Origin: Oreohelix idahoensis
Taxonomy: Eukaryota; Mollusca; Gastropoda; Stylommatophora; Oreohelicidae
Length of the DNA: 64,000 nucleotides
Assembly: GCA_024509875.1 (NCBI GenBank)
Contig: JAMPIV010005832.1
Location: 275,989-339,988, forward strand
Reading direction: 5' to 3'
Positions 1 through 9,805 of the stretch are shown piece by piece. How positions within the stretch are numbered: position 1 is the first letter of the stretch; each line of letters begins with the position of its first letter. Position numbers and translations under genes: made by a program. Under the pieces are notes generated by a model. It was given only the letters and a program-made list of their open reading frames with translations, did no database searches and was not told the DNA's origin.

Positions 1-215
1 TGAACGGAGAACGTCTCGCCAAACGAGGGAAATTTTAAAAAATAAATAAAAGAATTTGTATTTTTTGGTGATGCCATGGCTAAACCTTGCAAATTTCTGT
101 TAGAGCAACCAAATATTTCTTGGTGTGGCCTTCAAAAAGTGATAAACAAAAAAAAAAAAAAAAAAAGGTTATAATTTGTTTTTCATTATGTACATTCTTG
201 TACTTTACTAGTATT
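1..215. other. Left flank, unassigned
   Basis: AT-rich sequence outside the first LTR element, with an A-run at about 149-166. I see no gene or recognisable repeat. It ends at the five bases that form the left target-site duplication of the LTR element. Confidence 0.6.
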
Positions 216-220
216 ATCAC
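216..220. repeat. Target-site duplication of copy 1, left (ATCAC)
   Basis: Five bases, ATCAC, directly outside the TG end of the left LTR. The identical pentamer follows the right LTR at 8351-8355. A 5-bp duplication is usual for Ty3/gypsy integrases and fixes both element ends. Confidence 0.92.
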
Positions 221-1715
221 TGATAAAATCTCTCTTTAGTTGATAACTCTATTTTCTTTGCTCATCATCAGTTGATAAATATAAGCTCACTAGAACATCA
301 CCAGAGCTACATGCTATGTTGTTGTGTTGCTTGTGGTTTGAGTATGGAATGTCAACTCGACCTACGCAGTGGTGTGTAGACATAGATTGTGAGTATAATA
401 TGCGAATGATAAGAAGAGTTCGTGGTGTTGACAAATGGTCTTTTTCTCACACTCATGTATGGCTGGAAGTCATCGACACCAACGACTGTGTACCTTTGCT
501 ACAGTTTAATTGGACGTACACACTCGACAGCACGAATAGTGACAAATCACAGGTTGGCATAATACATCATGGTACAGTGGATAAATGGTCTTGCAATGAT
601 ACATGGGCACTCATGTAGAATAATAGCATAATGGATTGTCAGTAGACAAGCACTCAGTATTGCCCATATATATATATCATCTGAGTTTACTGACAAAGCA
701 CGTCAGATTATAAACAACATTCAAGATGGCTTCTAGACCTAACCTCGTCTAGCGAAGATTCCTTGAAATAATATTCAGCACATATTTTTCATATAATCAT
801 ATTGAACCGCTAGTACTGGGTTCTCATGTGTGGTAGTGATCTCTGGACTCATCAAGCGATAATACGGGGTATCCCTTTCTCTTCTTGAAAGTCACAAAAT
901 ATTTGGATACAAGATGGCTTCTCTCGTGAGCTGTCAATCACGTTTGGATACAGATAAAGAATCTGTATTAAAGTTAGTCATTCATTAAATGTTCTCATAG
1001 CTCTGTAGATTCTATCATGATACAATTGACTTCATCATACAAGATATAGTGCTGCTAGGAGTGAATGTCATCTTCATCTAGTTAAATATATTCTCTCAGA
1101 CGTACAAATCGTGCCTATCGAAAAACGGTGGCTTCGAAAGAGAGTTCATAAGGAGAATCTTTTGTTACCTTGGTATCAGAAATATGATTCTGCCATTCCT
1201 TGGCAATAAGAATAAACACTGGGGTAAAGCATACAGGATAGGTCTAAACGTCTATCACTTTCCCCAACAATCTTGAGATCACTTTTCCCGGCGACAAGCC
1301 GCTATAGAAAAACACAGCGCCCATCAGGGCGAAGCCAAATCACACCTCTCTAGCGACACATCCGCCGAACAGCCCTTTGACCTTTCTAACGACAAAAGAC
1401 CATATAGTTCGACTTAGATATGTAAAGATATACAGATATAAGACAGACTCGTCCTACTCAGACAAACAATACACATAATTTCAGGCCATAGATACACTGA
1501 AGCAAGAACAACCTATTTCTACCCAAACAAAGAATAAATCGCAGTAAAACTGGATTCATCCGCGGAGTTCGATCGAAAGTCCTTTCAAGGGAAGTAACTC
1601 AATAATGACTTTTCCTTAAGCACTAAAAAGTATCTATTTTGTTTACAAAATATTTGCGAACATAACAAGCATACAAATGTATTATATTGTAAGATATCAA
1701 AGACTGCACGTAACA
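221..1715 (-). repeat. 3' LTR of copy 1
   Basis: A 1,495-bp direct repeat matching 6848-8350 almost base for base. On the element strand it starts TGTTACGTGC and ends TTTATCA. It contains a short TA microsatellite near 668-681 that is 8 bp shorter than in the partner, which accounts for the whole length difference. An open frame antisense to the element (316-618, 100 codons) is identical in both LTRs. It resembles no protein I know and is probably chance. Confidence 0.95.
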
Positions 1716-1733
1716 GTCTTACCACACCTCCCG
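1716..1733 (-). other. Polypurine tract of copy 1
   Basis: On the minus strand the bases next to the 3' LTR read GGGAGGTGTGGTAAGAC, which is purine-rich and in the position where plus-strand DNA synthesis is primed. Copy 2 has a closely related tract at the same place (43788-43805), which supports the call. Confidence 0.65.
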
Positions 1734-2197
1734 GGAAAAAAAATGGAACATTTTTTTTTTTTTGAAATACATCTAGGAGCAATGTACAATAGGCTCACAA
1801 CGCATGAATAATGCGCAGATGAAAATATCAGGAATAAATATAACGCCTAATATGAGGCTAAGTCGACTTATGGAGCGACTGGTGAGAATGTATCTCATAA
1901 ACTGAGAGAAATTATTTCTCTACAAGTAAATTTTTCCAGGAAGGTGTCATCAAAGTATAATACAATTCTGGCAATTACACAATGTCTAAAAAATTTCATA
2001 CCATAATTTCGTATTAGATATATTAAATTTATTATTTATGAAGAAAAATCATCAAAGCACAGCGGTGAATAAACATCAATGAACCGCTAAGTAGTGATAC
2101 AATCATTATATTATTAAATTACAAATGTGTATCTATCTTGATATAGAAAAGGAACTACTATAGAACTAGACATATCAAGAAGTCTAAGCCCTAATAG
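1734..2197 (-). other. 3' untranslated region of copy 1
   Basis: Non-coding stretch between the pol stop and the polypurine tract. Its LTR-proximal part resembles the matching stretch of copy 2, including A-runs and T-runs around 1737-1762. No extra gene such as an env frame is visible. Confidence 0.6.
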
Positions 2198-3329
2198 TTA
2201 TGTGGAATCATGTGGGCATCTTGACAGAATGTCTGACATCACATTATCTGATCCACGAATAGCTCGCACAGAGAAATGAAAAGGTTGAAGAGCAATTGCA
2301 TATCGAGTAGACCTCGAGCTCTTCAAATTCTTACTCAGTAAGAGCTTTTTGGTCGGTTTCTACTATGAAATGTGCGCATAGAAGGAATCTCTGTAGTTTG
2401 AGGATCGACCAAACCATAGCTAATAGCTCACGGTCTAAAACCGAATAATTCCTTTCTGCCGCATTAAGTTTTCTGGAAATATACATTACAGGATGCAGAG
2501 TTTCAGAGTACTCTTGCATTAGTGCCGCTCCAATCCCAGTGGATGAAGCATCACTACGAAGAACAAATGTCTTATCTTTAGTAGGTAACACTAAAATAGG
2601 TGGTGTTGAAAACAATGTTTTAATCTTATCCAAAGAGCATTGGCATTCCTGAGACCAGTGGACCATATTAGGCGAACCTTTCTTTAAAAGTGTAGAAAGA
2701 GGTGCCATGATAGAGGATAGATTCTGAATGAATCTGCCATAAAATTGAATAAGACCTAACAGACTTCTCACCTGTTTTTTAGTCTTAGGGATAGAGATGT
2801 TAAGTATCTTACTAGTATTATGGTCCTCTGTCTTTAGGAAACCATGACCAACTCGGTGGCCTAGGAAAGAAATTTCGCTAAAACCAATATAGGCTTTAGA
2901 GGGTTTCGCTGTCAGGTTGTGCTCGCGCAAAGTAGACAGCAATTCATCTAACCCTGAATAGTGATCTTCCCAAGTATCGCTGAAAAGACAGATGTCGTCT
3001 AGATATGCAATGACATCTGACCGATAAGATAGGATTCGGCGCATCATGCGTACGAATGTAGCTGGTGCGTTCATAAGACCGAAAGGCATAAAATTCCATT
3101 GGAACAAACCTCTAGGTGTTGAAAAAGCCGTGAGAGGTTTGGCGCGTTCAGATAAAGGAACTTGCCAATATCCTTTAGACAAATCAAGTTTAGTGAAAAA
3201 ATGAGATTTGGAGAGTCGAGTAAGTAGCTCTTCCAGTAAAGGCATAGGTTCGGCATCGAACTTCGTTACTTGATTCAATTTGCGATAGTCGACGCAAAGA
3301 CGTATGTTATTGTCTTTTTTTCCGAACAA
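2198..3329 (-). pseudogene. Reverse transcriptase and RNase H of copy 1, frameshifted
   Basis: Continuation of the pol polyprotein, which copies element RNA into DNA. In the 332-codon open stretch (3329 to 2331) the RT shows the KLDLSKGYWQ block with Asp49, the MPFGLMNAP block, and the active-site YLDD at residues 109-112. RNase H follows with Asp260, Glu301 and Asp325. Compared with copy 2 at the same place, an 8-bp deletion near 2330-2340 shifts the frame and creates a stop just after the DQKALT block. The remaining RNase H sequence is readable in another frame to a stop at 2198. The start is not a true initiator. The frame is separated from the protease-integrase frame by one extra base in an A-run around 3317-3323. 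Enzymatic activity from this copy is unlikely. Confidence 0.9.
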
Positions 3330-6081
3330 TAACCATCGGCGAAGAATATGCAGAGGTGGATGGTTCGATTATTTTCAAATCTATCATCTCATCCAACTCT
3401 TTCTCGACTTGTGCTTGAAAATGTATAGGTATAGGATAAGGTCTAACCCTAATAGGAGTATGGTCAGTTAGAACAATGTCATGTTCAATGACATGAGTTT
3501 GTCCAGGGATGTCAGTGAGTACATCCTGAAATGTTTGCAACATAGTTGAAACTTGTCGCTGTTCTCCTAGAGACAAATCAGGAGAGACAGTAACGTTCTT
3601 CCATGATTCACTAGAATGAAGTGGGATCATTGGAAGAGGAAGATTTACATCTGAAAAACTTGTTTCCTCATCCTGTATCACGGACAGTGATGAGTAATGA
3701 CCATGTTGTACTGGAGAATTGTCCGTTGCTTGGAAAATGGGTTGCAAATAATCCGGACGTTCATGGAATTCAGTAAGCATATTGATGTGGAAGGTTTTAT
3801 GCTTCCCATCAATATCGACAATATAGTCGACATCGGAAATTTTCGATATTATATCGTACGGACCTTTCCAAGAAATAAGTAGTCTGTTTTCCCTACAAGG
3901 TAGTAATACAAATGCTTTGTCCCCAGGACAAAGTTGTCGTAAGCATCTCTTCTTATTGGCAAATTGCCTTGCCTTCTGTTTCGCAAATTCAGAAGAAGAA
4001 GTTGCTAATTTGCATGCTTCGATAATCTTTTGTCTCAACGCGATGACATATTCGTAGGATGACTTTGTGTCATCGTCAATATTGTCAGCTGTTATGAGAT
4101 CATGAAGCAACGACATAGGGCCACGCGGACGCGCGCCAAAGACGAGTTCAAAGGGGGAAAATCCTGTATGTTCATTGGGGACCTCTCTGTAAGCGAAGAG
4201 GGCCGCAGGTAAAACTCTGTCCCAGTCTTGAGGATGATCCTCAGTTATCTTCCCTAGTAAGTTTTTAAGTGTTCTATTAAGGCGTTCGACCATCCCATTA
4301 GACATTGGATGATAGATACTACTTAAAGATCTATCTATCTGCAGAGTAGACATTACTTGAGACATTGTATCTGATATTAGTTGGGTGCCATGGTCTGACA
4401 ATATCTCTCCGGGGAACCCCAGACGAGAAAATATAAGCCAAAGAGCATCTGCAATATCAGCAGTAGTAATGCTCTTCAGAGGAATAGCCTCTGGCCAACG
4501 TGTGCACATATCCACACACGTCAAGATAAACTGATGTCCTCTGGCAGACTTGATCTTAAATGGACCAATAATGTCTATGGCCATTTTTTGAAACGGCCGA
4601 ATAGGAATGTCCGCCGCCTGAATGGGTGCAGCATGCCGTGGACCTTTGGATTTAACTTCCTGACATACTTTACAAGATCGACAATAAATCCGTATGTCCT
4701 TGTTTACCAATGGCCAAAAGAAAGCCGCAAGGACTCTTGATTTAGTACGGGAAAAACCCATGTGTCCAGCACACTGAGAGTCGTGAGCGTGCTGCAAAAT
4801 TTTAACTCTCAAATTCTTGGGAACCAGGATTTGAGAATGACTTGACGTAATGGAGTCTTGAACCATACGTACAAGTACGCCATTCTTCTTTGTAATCCAC
4901 GATTTACGACTTGTGTCTTTATTCGGATCACCTTTAGTTGCAAGAATGAAGAATTTCTTCAGAGTGGGGTCATCTTCTTGCTGTTTTATAAACGAGTCAC
5001 GAGAAATTACCAAGGGATCATCTTGGTTATGCACTTCATTATCTTCAGTAGATGAAGTTTGAGGCATATTAAGAGCCTGAGCTCTAGTGACTACAGCGTT
5101 AGCAATCTGCATGTTTTGCCTTTCCCACGCGGAAATTTGTTGCGGAGTGCATTCTTTGACTCCATGAATGCGACCGATGATGAGGTCAGCGATCGGATTC
5201 GGAAGAAGACATGCGTGTACATCTCCTGTAAAGAAAGGAGTAGCAATCCTAATGATAGCAGTAGAGTATTTCTCTAATGTGCCGCCAAATGTTACACATT
5301 TGACTACTTGTCCAGTGGCACGGGAAGGATCTACGAGTGACTGCCTAACACCAATTGTGGTGCATCCAGAATCAAATAGCACGGAGACTGGATTGTTATT
5401 TACTAAACCCTTATGTAAGACAAGAGAACCTCTTCCATCATGCGCGACTGATGCAGGAAGAGCAGGAAGAGGATGGCCGCAGCTTAAAGTAGACACTGTG
5501 GTTGGCTCAAATAATGTTTTGCATTGGGGGCACTGAGATGCTCTCCCAAAATCAAAAGCGGCACATGCCATATTATTAGCGTCATTATTGTCTTTACTTT
5601 GTTTATAGGCTTCATGGGACTCTTGTTGTGCAGAGTTTGCCTGAAAATGTGGTTTATGTCTTCTGTTTTGAGATCTACCTCGGTTATTATTACCTCTGTA
5701 GTTATTGTTACCTCTATTGTAACCCCTATTTGGGTTTGAGTCATAGTTCTCTTGGTTACCATTATCATATTCATTATAATGAGTATCTCTGTAATTGCGA
5801 TCTTGTTGACTCCAAGACGGATACCTCGGATAGTTTCTATAATTACTTCCTCTATGGAAATTACTATAATTGTGACCACCCCTGTGTCGAGAGCTATCAG
5901 CTCGTCTCCAGTTCTTTGAAGAAGAACCCTGAAATGATTGGTTACCTTGGTTTTGATAACTATTATGGTTACCTTTTTTTATCAAATCTGTTTTGAGGTC
6001 CCTGAAATCTGTGTGAATAATTGGGATTGTATGGTGTTGCTGAAGCAACTGGCATACTCTCCTTAATCTTAGTGTTGCCAA
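3307..6081 (-). CDS. Protease-integrase part of Gmr1-like pol, copy 1
   Basis: A 924-codon open frame; the homologous part begins near residue 37. In order: an Asn/Arg/Gly-rich basic tract (about 60-145); a CPxC...CGH motif (184-203); an aspartic protease with LFDSGC (DSG 237-239); the integrase HHCC zinc domain (His433, His440, Cys470, Cys473); a DD35E catalytic core (Asp503, Asp563, Glu599); a GPY module (740-742); then the linker and start of RT, where the frame ends at an A-run insertion. The protease would cut the polyprotein and the integrase inserts the DNA copy into chromosomes. Integrase precedes RT, unlike ordinary Ty3/gypsy. The frame overlaps gag by about 110 bases. The first ATG is probably not used, because the gag and pol frames meet at an A-run near 5975. 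Confidence 0.93.
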   Translation of the reverse strand: MATLRLRRVCQLLQQHHTIPIIHTDFRDLKTDLIKKGNHNSYQNQGNQSFQGSSSKNWRRADSSRHRGGHNYSNFHRGSNYRNYPRYPSWSQQDRNYRDTHYNEYDNGNQENYDSNPNRGYNRGNNNYRGNNNRGRSQNRRHKPHFQANSAQQESHEAYKQSKDNNDANNMACAAFDFGRASQCPQCKTLFEPTTVSTLSCGHPLPALPASVAHDGRGSLVLHKGLVNNNPVSVLFDSGCTTIGVRQSLVDPSRATGQVVKCVTFGGTLEKYSTAIIRIATPFFTGDVHACLLPNPIADLIIGRIHGVKECTPQQISAWERQNMQIANAVVTRAQALNMPQTSSTEDNEVHNQDDPLVISRDSFIKQQEDDPTLKKFFILATKGDPNKDTSRKSWITKKNGVLVRMVQDSITSSHSQILVPKNLRVKILQHAHDSQCAGHMGFSRTKSRVLAAFFWPLVNKDIRIYCRSCKVCQEVKSKGPRHAAPIQAADIPIRPFQKMAIDIIGPFKIKSARGHQFILTCVDMCTRWPEAIPLKSITTADIADALWLIFSRLGFPGEILSDHGTQLISDTMSQVMSTLQIDRSLSSIYHPMSNGMVERLNRTLKNLLGKITEDHPQDWDRVLPAALFAYREVPNEHTGFSPFELVFGARPRGPMSLLHDLITADNIDDDTKSSYEYVIALRQKIIEACKLATSSSEFAKQKARQFANKKRCLRQLCPGDKAFVLLPCRENRLLISWKGPYDIISKISDVDYIVDIDGKHKTFHINMLTEFHERPDYLQPIFQATDNSPVQHGHYSSLSVIQDEETSFSDVNLPLPMIPLHSSESWKNVTVSPDLSLGEQRQVSTMLQTFQDVLTDIPGQTHVIEHDIVLTDHTPIRVRPYPIPIHFQAQVEKELDEMIDLKIIEPSTSAYSSPMVIVRKKRQ

Positions 6082-6847
6082 AAGTCACGTCGGGGTGTGC
6101 AGTGACATATTGGGAACAATATTCTTCCATTTCCTTTAGAGATTTGGGTTTACGCTCATGTATAAATTCAAGGAATGGTTTGTTAACACATGACATAATC
6201 TTATCTCTGAGCAACAAATCCATAAGTCCTTCATACGTTTTTTCTGTTTTGGAAAGCTCAATCCAACGATCAACTGTGAGACGTGCCTTTGCAATGAATT
6301 CTGAGAATTCTACACCTGTCTCAGGCACCATCGTCTTAAACAAAAGGCGATAGCCTTCCTCACTTAGCTGGTATTTTTTTATCAAAGACGCCCTAATGAC
6401 ATCATAATTATCCTTATCTGCTTCTCCTACAAGGCATAACCTAGTCAGAGATTCACCTTTCAAGTTTTCTGCTAATTGGTTAGCATATTGTGATTTATCC
6501 ACATTATGTGTACGACAAGAACGTTCAAATCTATCCAGCCAGAATGTAATATCGTCACTGGACTGTTTGAACGGTGGAACCTTAACCTTGTAAGTAGAAG
6601 GTTTACCATTACCACTAGATGCCTGATTAACATTACTCATACTTGTCAATCTCAATTTCTCTAACTCAAATTCATGTTCTCTTATTGCTTTTTTTTCCTT
6701 CAGCTTCTCTAATCTTTTTAGTTCAGCTTCCCTGTCTAATCTTTTTTGTTCAGCTTCACTGTCTAATCTTTTTTGTTCAGCAGCAGCTTCTCTTTCTAAT
6801 TTTTTTTGTTCAGCTTCAAATCTCCTTTCCCCACACTGGCCACCAGT
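5969..6847 (-). pseudogene. Gag of copy 1, 5'-truncated
   Basis: The open gag frame runs from the LTR edge to a stop at 5969. It begins with a charged coiled coil built from degenerate nine-residue units (AEQKRLDxE type, 6720-6835), followed by the conserved LEKLRLTSMSN segment and the capsid region. The capsid includes a YQLSEEGYR block and a HERKPKSLKEMEEY block, which match the SCAN-type capsid C-terminal domain. Copy 2 has about 80 further N-terminal residues with an ATG and a 1.4 kb leader, all missing here. The coil frame hits a stop a few codons inside the LTR, and its first in-frame ATG lies after the coil. Gag would form the particle shell. This copy probably makes a shortened product or none. 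Confidence 0.85.
6829..6845 (-). other. Primer-binding-site candidate of copy 1
   Basis: Two bases inside the 5' LTR the minus strand reads TGGTGGCCAGTGTGGGG. It starts with TGG, as a site complementary to a tRNA CCA end should. Copy 2 shares only the first nine bases. In copy 1 the rest may already belong to gag because of the leader deletion. I cannot assign the tRNA. Confidence 0.45.
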
Positions 6848-8350
6848 TGATAAAGTCTCTCTTTAGTTGATAACTCTATTTTCTTTGCTCATCATCAGTT
6901 GATAAATATAAGCTCACTAGAACATCACCAGAGCTACATGCTATGTTGTTGTGTTGCTTGTGGTTTGAGTATGGAATGTCAACTCGACCTACGCAGTGGT
7001 GTGTAGACATAGATTGTGAGTATAATATGCGAATGATAAGAAGAGTTCGTGGTGTTGACAAATGGTCTTTTTCTCACACTCATGTATGGCTGGAAGTCAT
7101 CGACACCAACGACTGTGTACCTTTGCTACAGTTTAATTGGACGTACACACTCGACAGCACGAATAGTGACAAATCACAGGTTGGCATAATACATCATGGT
7201 ACAGTGGATAAATGGTCTTGCAATGATACATGGGCACTCATGTAGAATAATAGCATAATGGATTGTCAGTAGAAAAGCACTCAGTATTGCCCATATATAT
7301 ATATATATATATCATCTGAGTTTACTGACAAAGCACGTCAGATTATAAACAACATTCAAGATGGCTTCTAGACCTAACCTCGTCTAGCGAAGATTCCTTG
7401 AAATAATATTCAGCACATATTTTTCATATAATCATATTGAACCGCTAGTACTGGGTTCTCATGTGTAGTAGTGATCTCTGGACTCATCAAGCGATAATAC
7501 GGGGTATCCCTTTCTCTTCTTGAAAGTCACAAAATATTTGGATACAAGATGGCTTCTCTCGTGAGCTGTCACTCACGTTTGGATACAGATAAAGAATCTG
7601 TATTAAAGTTAGTCATTCATTAAATGTTCTCATAGCTCTGTAGATTCTATCATGATACAATTGACTTCATCATACAAGATATAGTGCTGCTAGGAGTGAA
7701 TGTCATCTTCATCTAGTTAAATATATTCTCTCAGACGTACAAATCGTGCCTATCGAAAAACGGTGGCTTCGAAAGAGAGTTCATCAGGAGAATCTTTTGT
7801 TACCTTGGTATCAGAAATATGATTCTGCCATTCCTTGGCAATAAGAATAAACACTGGGGTAAAGCATACAGGATAGGTCTAAACGTCTATCACTTTCCCC
7901 AACAATCTTGAGATCACTTTTCCCGGCGACAAGCCGCTATAGAAAAACACAGCGCCCATCAGGGCGAAGCCAAATCACACCTCTCTAGCGACACATCCGC
8001 CGAACAGCCCTTTGACCTTTCTAACGACAAAAGACCATATAGTTCGACTTAGATATGTAAAGATATACAGATATAAGACAGACTCGTCCTACTCAGACAA
8101 ACAATACACATAAATTCAGGCCATAGATACACTGAAGCAAGAACAACCTATTTCTACCCAAACAAAGAATAAATCGCAGTAAAACTGGATTCATCCGCGG
8201 AGTTCGATCGAAAGACCTTTCAAGGGAAGTAACTCAATAATGACTTTTCCTTAAGCACTAAAAAGTATCTATTTTGTTTACAAAATATTTGCGAACATAA
8301 CAAGCATACAAATGTATTATATTGTAAGATATCAAAGACTGCACGTAACA
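6848..8350 (-). repeat. 5' LTR of copy 1
   Basis: A 1,503-bp direct repeat partner of 221-1715. Because the element reads on the minus strand, this is the promoter-bearing 5' LTR. I could not place a TATA box or poly(A) signal with confidence. The TA microsatellite near 7291-7312 is longer than in the other LTR. Confidence 0.95.
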
Positions 8351-8355
8351 ATCAC
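8351..8355. repeat. Target-site duplication of copy 1, right (ATCAC)
   Basis: Partner of the pentamer at 216-220, directly after the CA end of the right LTR. Confidence 0.92.
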
Positions 8356-8719
8356 CAAAGACTTGCTACTTCAGAAGTATTGATTACTTTTTTTTACCAT
8401 TCCTTCCCTGAATCCGTTTTGGGCCCCACTTAACTGTGTTTCTACGATGTGACTTATTCTTTGCTCAAGTTTTTTTGCATATAATTTTTATGTGTGACGA
8501 AGTAGTGACATACCTATGTATGTGTCGCATTCCTTTTTATTACCCTTTTTTTCAAGATTGATACTAAAAGGGTTTTCAATTCACCCCGAAAATGTAGTAA
8601 CCAAAGTTGAAAAAAAAAACCCACCTAATTCGCGTTTCGAATAAAGAACACTTATTAAATGTATTATTTCTTTTTTTAATACATTGATCAAAATATCATT
8701 CATTTTGGATTGAAAATAA
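8356..8719. other. Unassigned spacer right of copy 1
   Basis: AT-rich sequence with short homopolymers. No frame, RNA gene or known repeat is recognised. Confidence 0.5.
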
Positions 8720-9005
8720 AATAAATAGAACTGGAGCAGTGAAGCCGGCAAGATTTTCTGTGGTCCGGCTCTGCTCCAGGTCCGTTCAAAAACCTACTGC
8801 ACTGCTCCGCGCTCCATCTCCAGAATCGACTACAAATCCTTGAATTAAACACTACTTCTATCAAAATAGGGGTGGGGGTTGTTAAGATATTTATGACGTC
8901 ACACAAAGGATGGGAGGGGGTGTCTGAGTTTTCGTAACGAAGTGTGACAAGATATGGGGGGGGGGGAATCAAAAATTGTGTGACATCATATGTGGACGAC
9001 ACCTA
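8720..9005. repeat. Interspersed repeat candidate with a TGACGTCA-type hairpin
   Basis: Contains a 13-bp inverted repeat with one mismatch, TGACGTCACACAA at 8894-8906 against TTGTGTGACATCA at 8976-8988, around a G-rich loop with a ten-base G-run. G-rich sequence bounded by TGACGTCA-like words is something I associate with dispersed repeats in invertebrate genomes, but I cannot name the family. The minus-strand 100-codon open frame here is most likely a by-product of the repeat. Confidence 0.4.
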
Positions 9006-9567
9006 TGATATGATTTTTGTTATATGTCTCACAGTCTACCCAGTTAAAACGTTTATACATCATAACGACATCGTTAGGCCTACCATCGCAATTCATTGCC
9101 TCATTGAGAACCATTAGCCTAACAATACCACCATTCATGACAATATTTTAATGGGGTTCAATTTACAAAATAAATTATAGAGCTGTTCGTCGCTAACTCA
9201 TCGCTCTAGAGAACAAACGTAACACGGCCGTCAATAGTGATAATAATAACTATCATGAAGCAGATATAACAGCGACGAACTGATTACAAAAGCAGCGCTT
9301 GAATTTACATCTTCTGATAATCTTCTCTTGCATCAAATCATTTCTGGGATTTTTTTTTTTTTTCTTCCAGACTAATGGTTTTTTTTCTTCTCTTTGAAGG
9401 AGCCAGACAATTGAAAATTATCTGCGGCTATAAAAGCGGAAGAAATGAATTGCCCTGTTCTAGTTCGGGAAGAATGGAAGAAGAAGGGTTATAATAAACA
9501 GCTTAGGTTTTGCGTGAGCGCTCTATAATCTGTCAAATTAGTATTAGAAAAATGGCAGAAGCGATGT
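9006..9567. other. Unassigned; isolated TATA-like site
   Basis: No coding frame. A good TATA-box match (CTATAAAAGC) lies near 9429-9438, but no gene can be attached to it. Confidence 0.4.
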
Positions 9568-9805
9568 GACTTCTCTCTTTCATGATGTTATATTATATTC
9601 TGACTTCTCTCTTTCATGATGTTATATTATATTCTGACTTCTCTCTTTCATGATGTTATATTATATTCTGACTTCTCTCTTTCATGATGTTATATTATAT
9701 TCTGACTTCTCTCTTTCATGATGTTATATTATTCTGTTATATTATATTCTGACTTCCTCTCTTTCATGATGTTATATTATATTCTGACTTCTCTCTTTCA
9801 ATATG
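9568..9805. repeat. 34-bp minisatellite
   Basis: About seven head-to-tail copies of a 34-base unit starting GACTTCTCTCTTTCATGATG. The first four are exactly in phase (9568, 9602, 9636, 9670). The fifth contains an internal rearrangement and the last is partial. Confidence 0.95.

Larger units (their letters stand above)
221..8350 (-). mobile_element. Complete Gmr1-like Ty3/gypsy LTR retrotransposon, copy 1
   Basis: An 8.13 kb element bounded by two near-identical LTRs that begin TG and end CA, flanked on both sides by the same five bases, ATCAC (216-220 and 8351-8355). Reading the minus strand, the interior gives a primer-binding candidate, gag, a Cys/His motif, protease, integrase, reverse transcriptase, RNase H and a purine tract. 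Integrase upstream of RT is the known signature of Gmr1-like elements. The copy is defective. It lacks the leader and gag N-terminus, has an extra base in an A-run at the start of RT, and has an 8-bp deletion in RNase H. By eye the LTRs differ at seven bases plus one TA-repeat length change, so the insertion looks recent or recently homogenised. Confidence 0.95.

Noticed and set aside
5960..5990. Programmed ribosomal frameshift between gag and pol
   Set aside because: The A-run looks slippery, but copy 2 shifts at another place, so independent small indels in a once continuous frame explain both better.
3697..5996. Plus-strand frames of 60-122 codons inside copy 1
   Set aside because: They are shadows opposite the long pol frame, and comparable shadows occur in copy 2.
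9568..9805. CRISPR array
   Set aside because: The 34-bp units abut with no unique spacers, so this is a minisatellite in a eukaryotic context.
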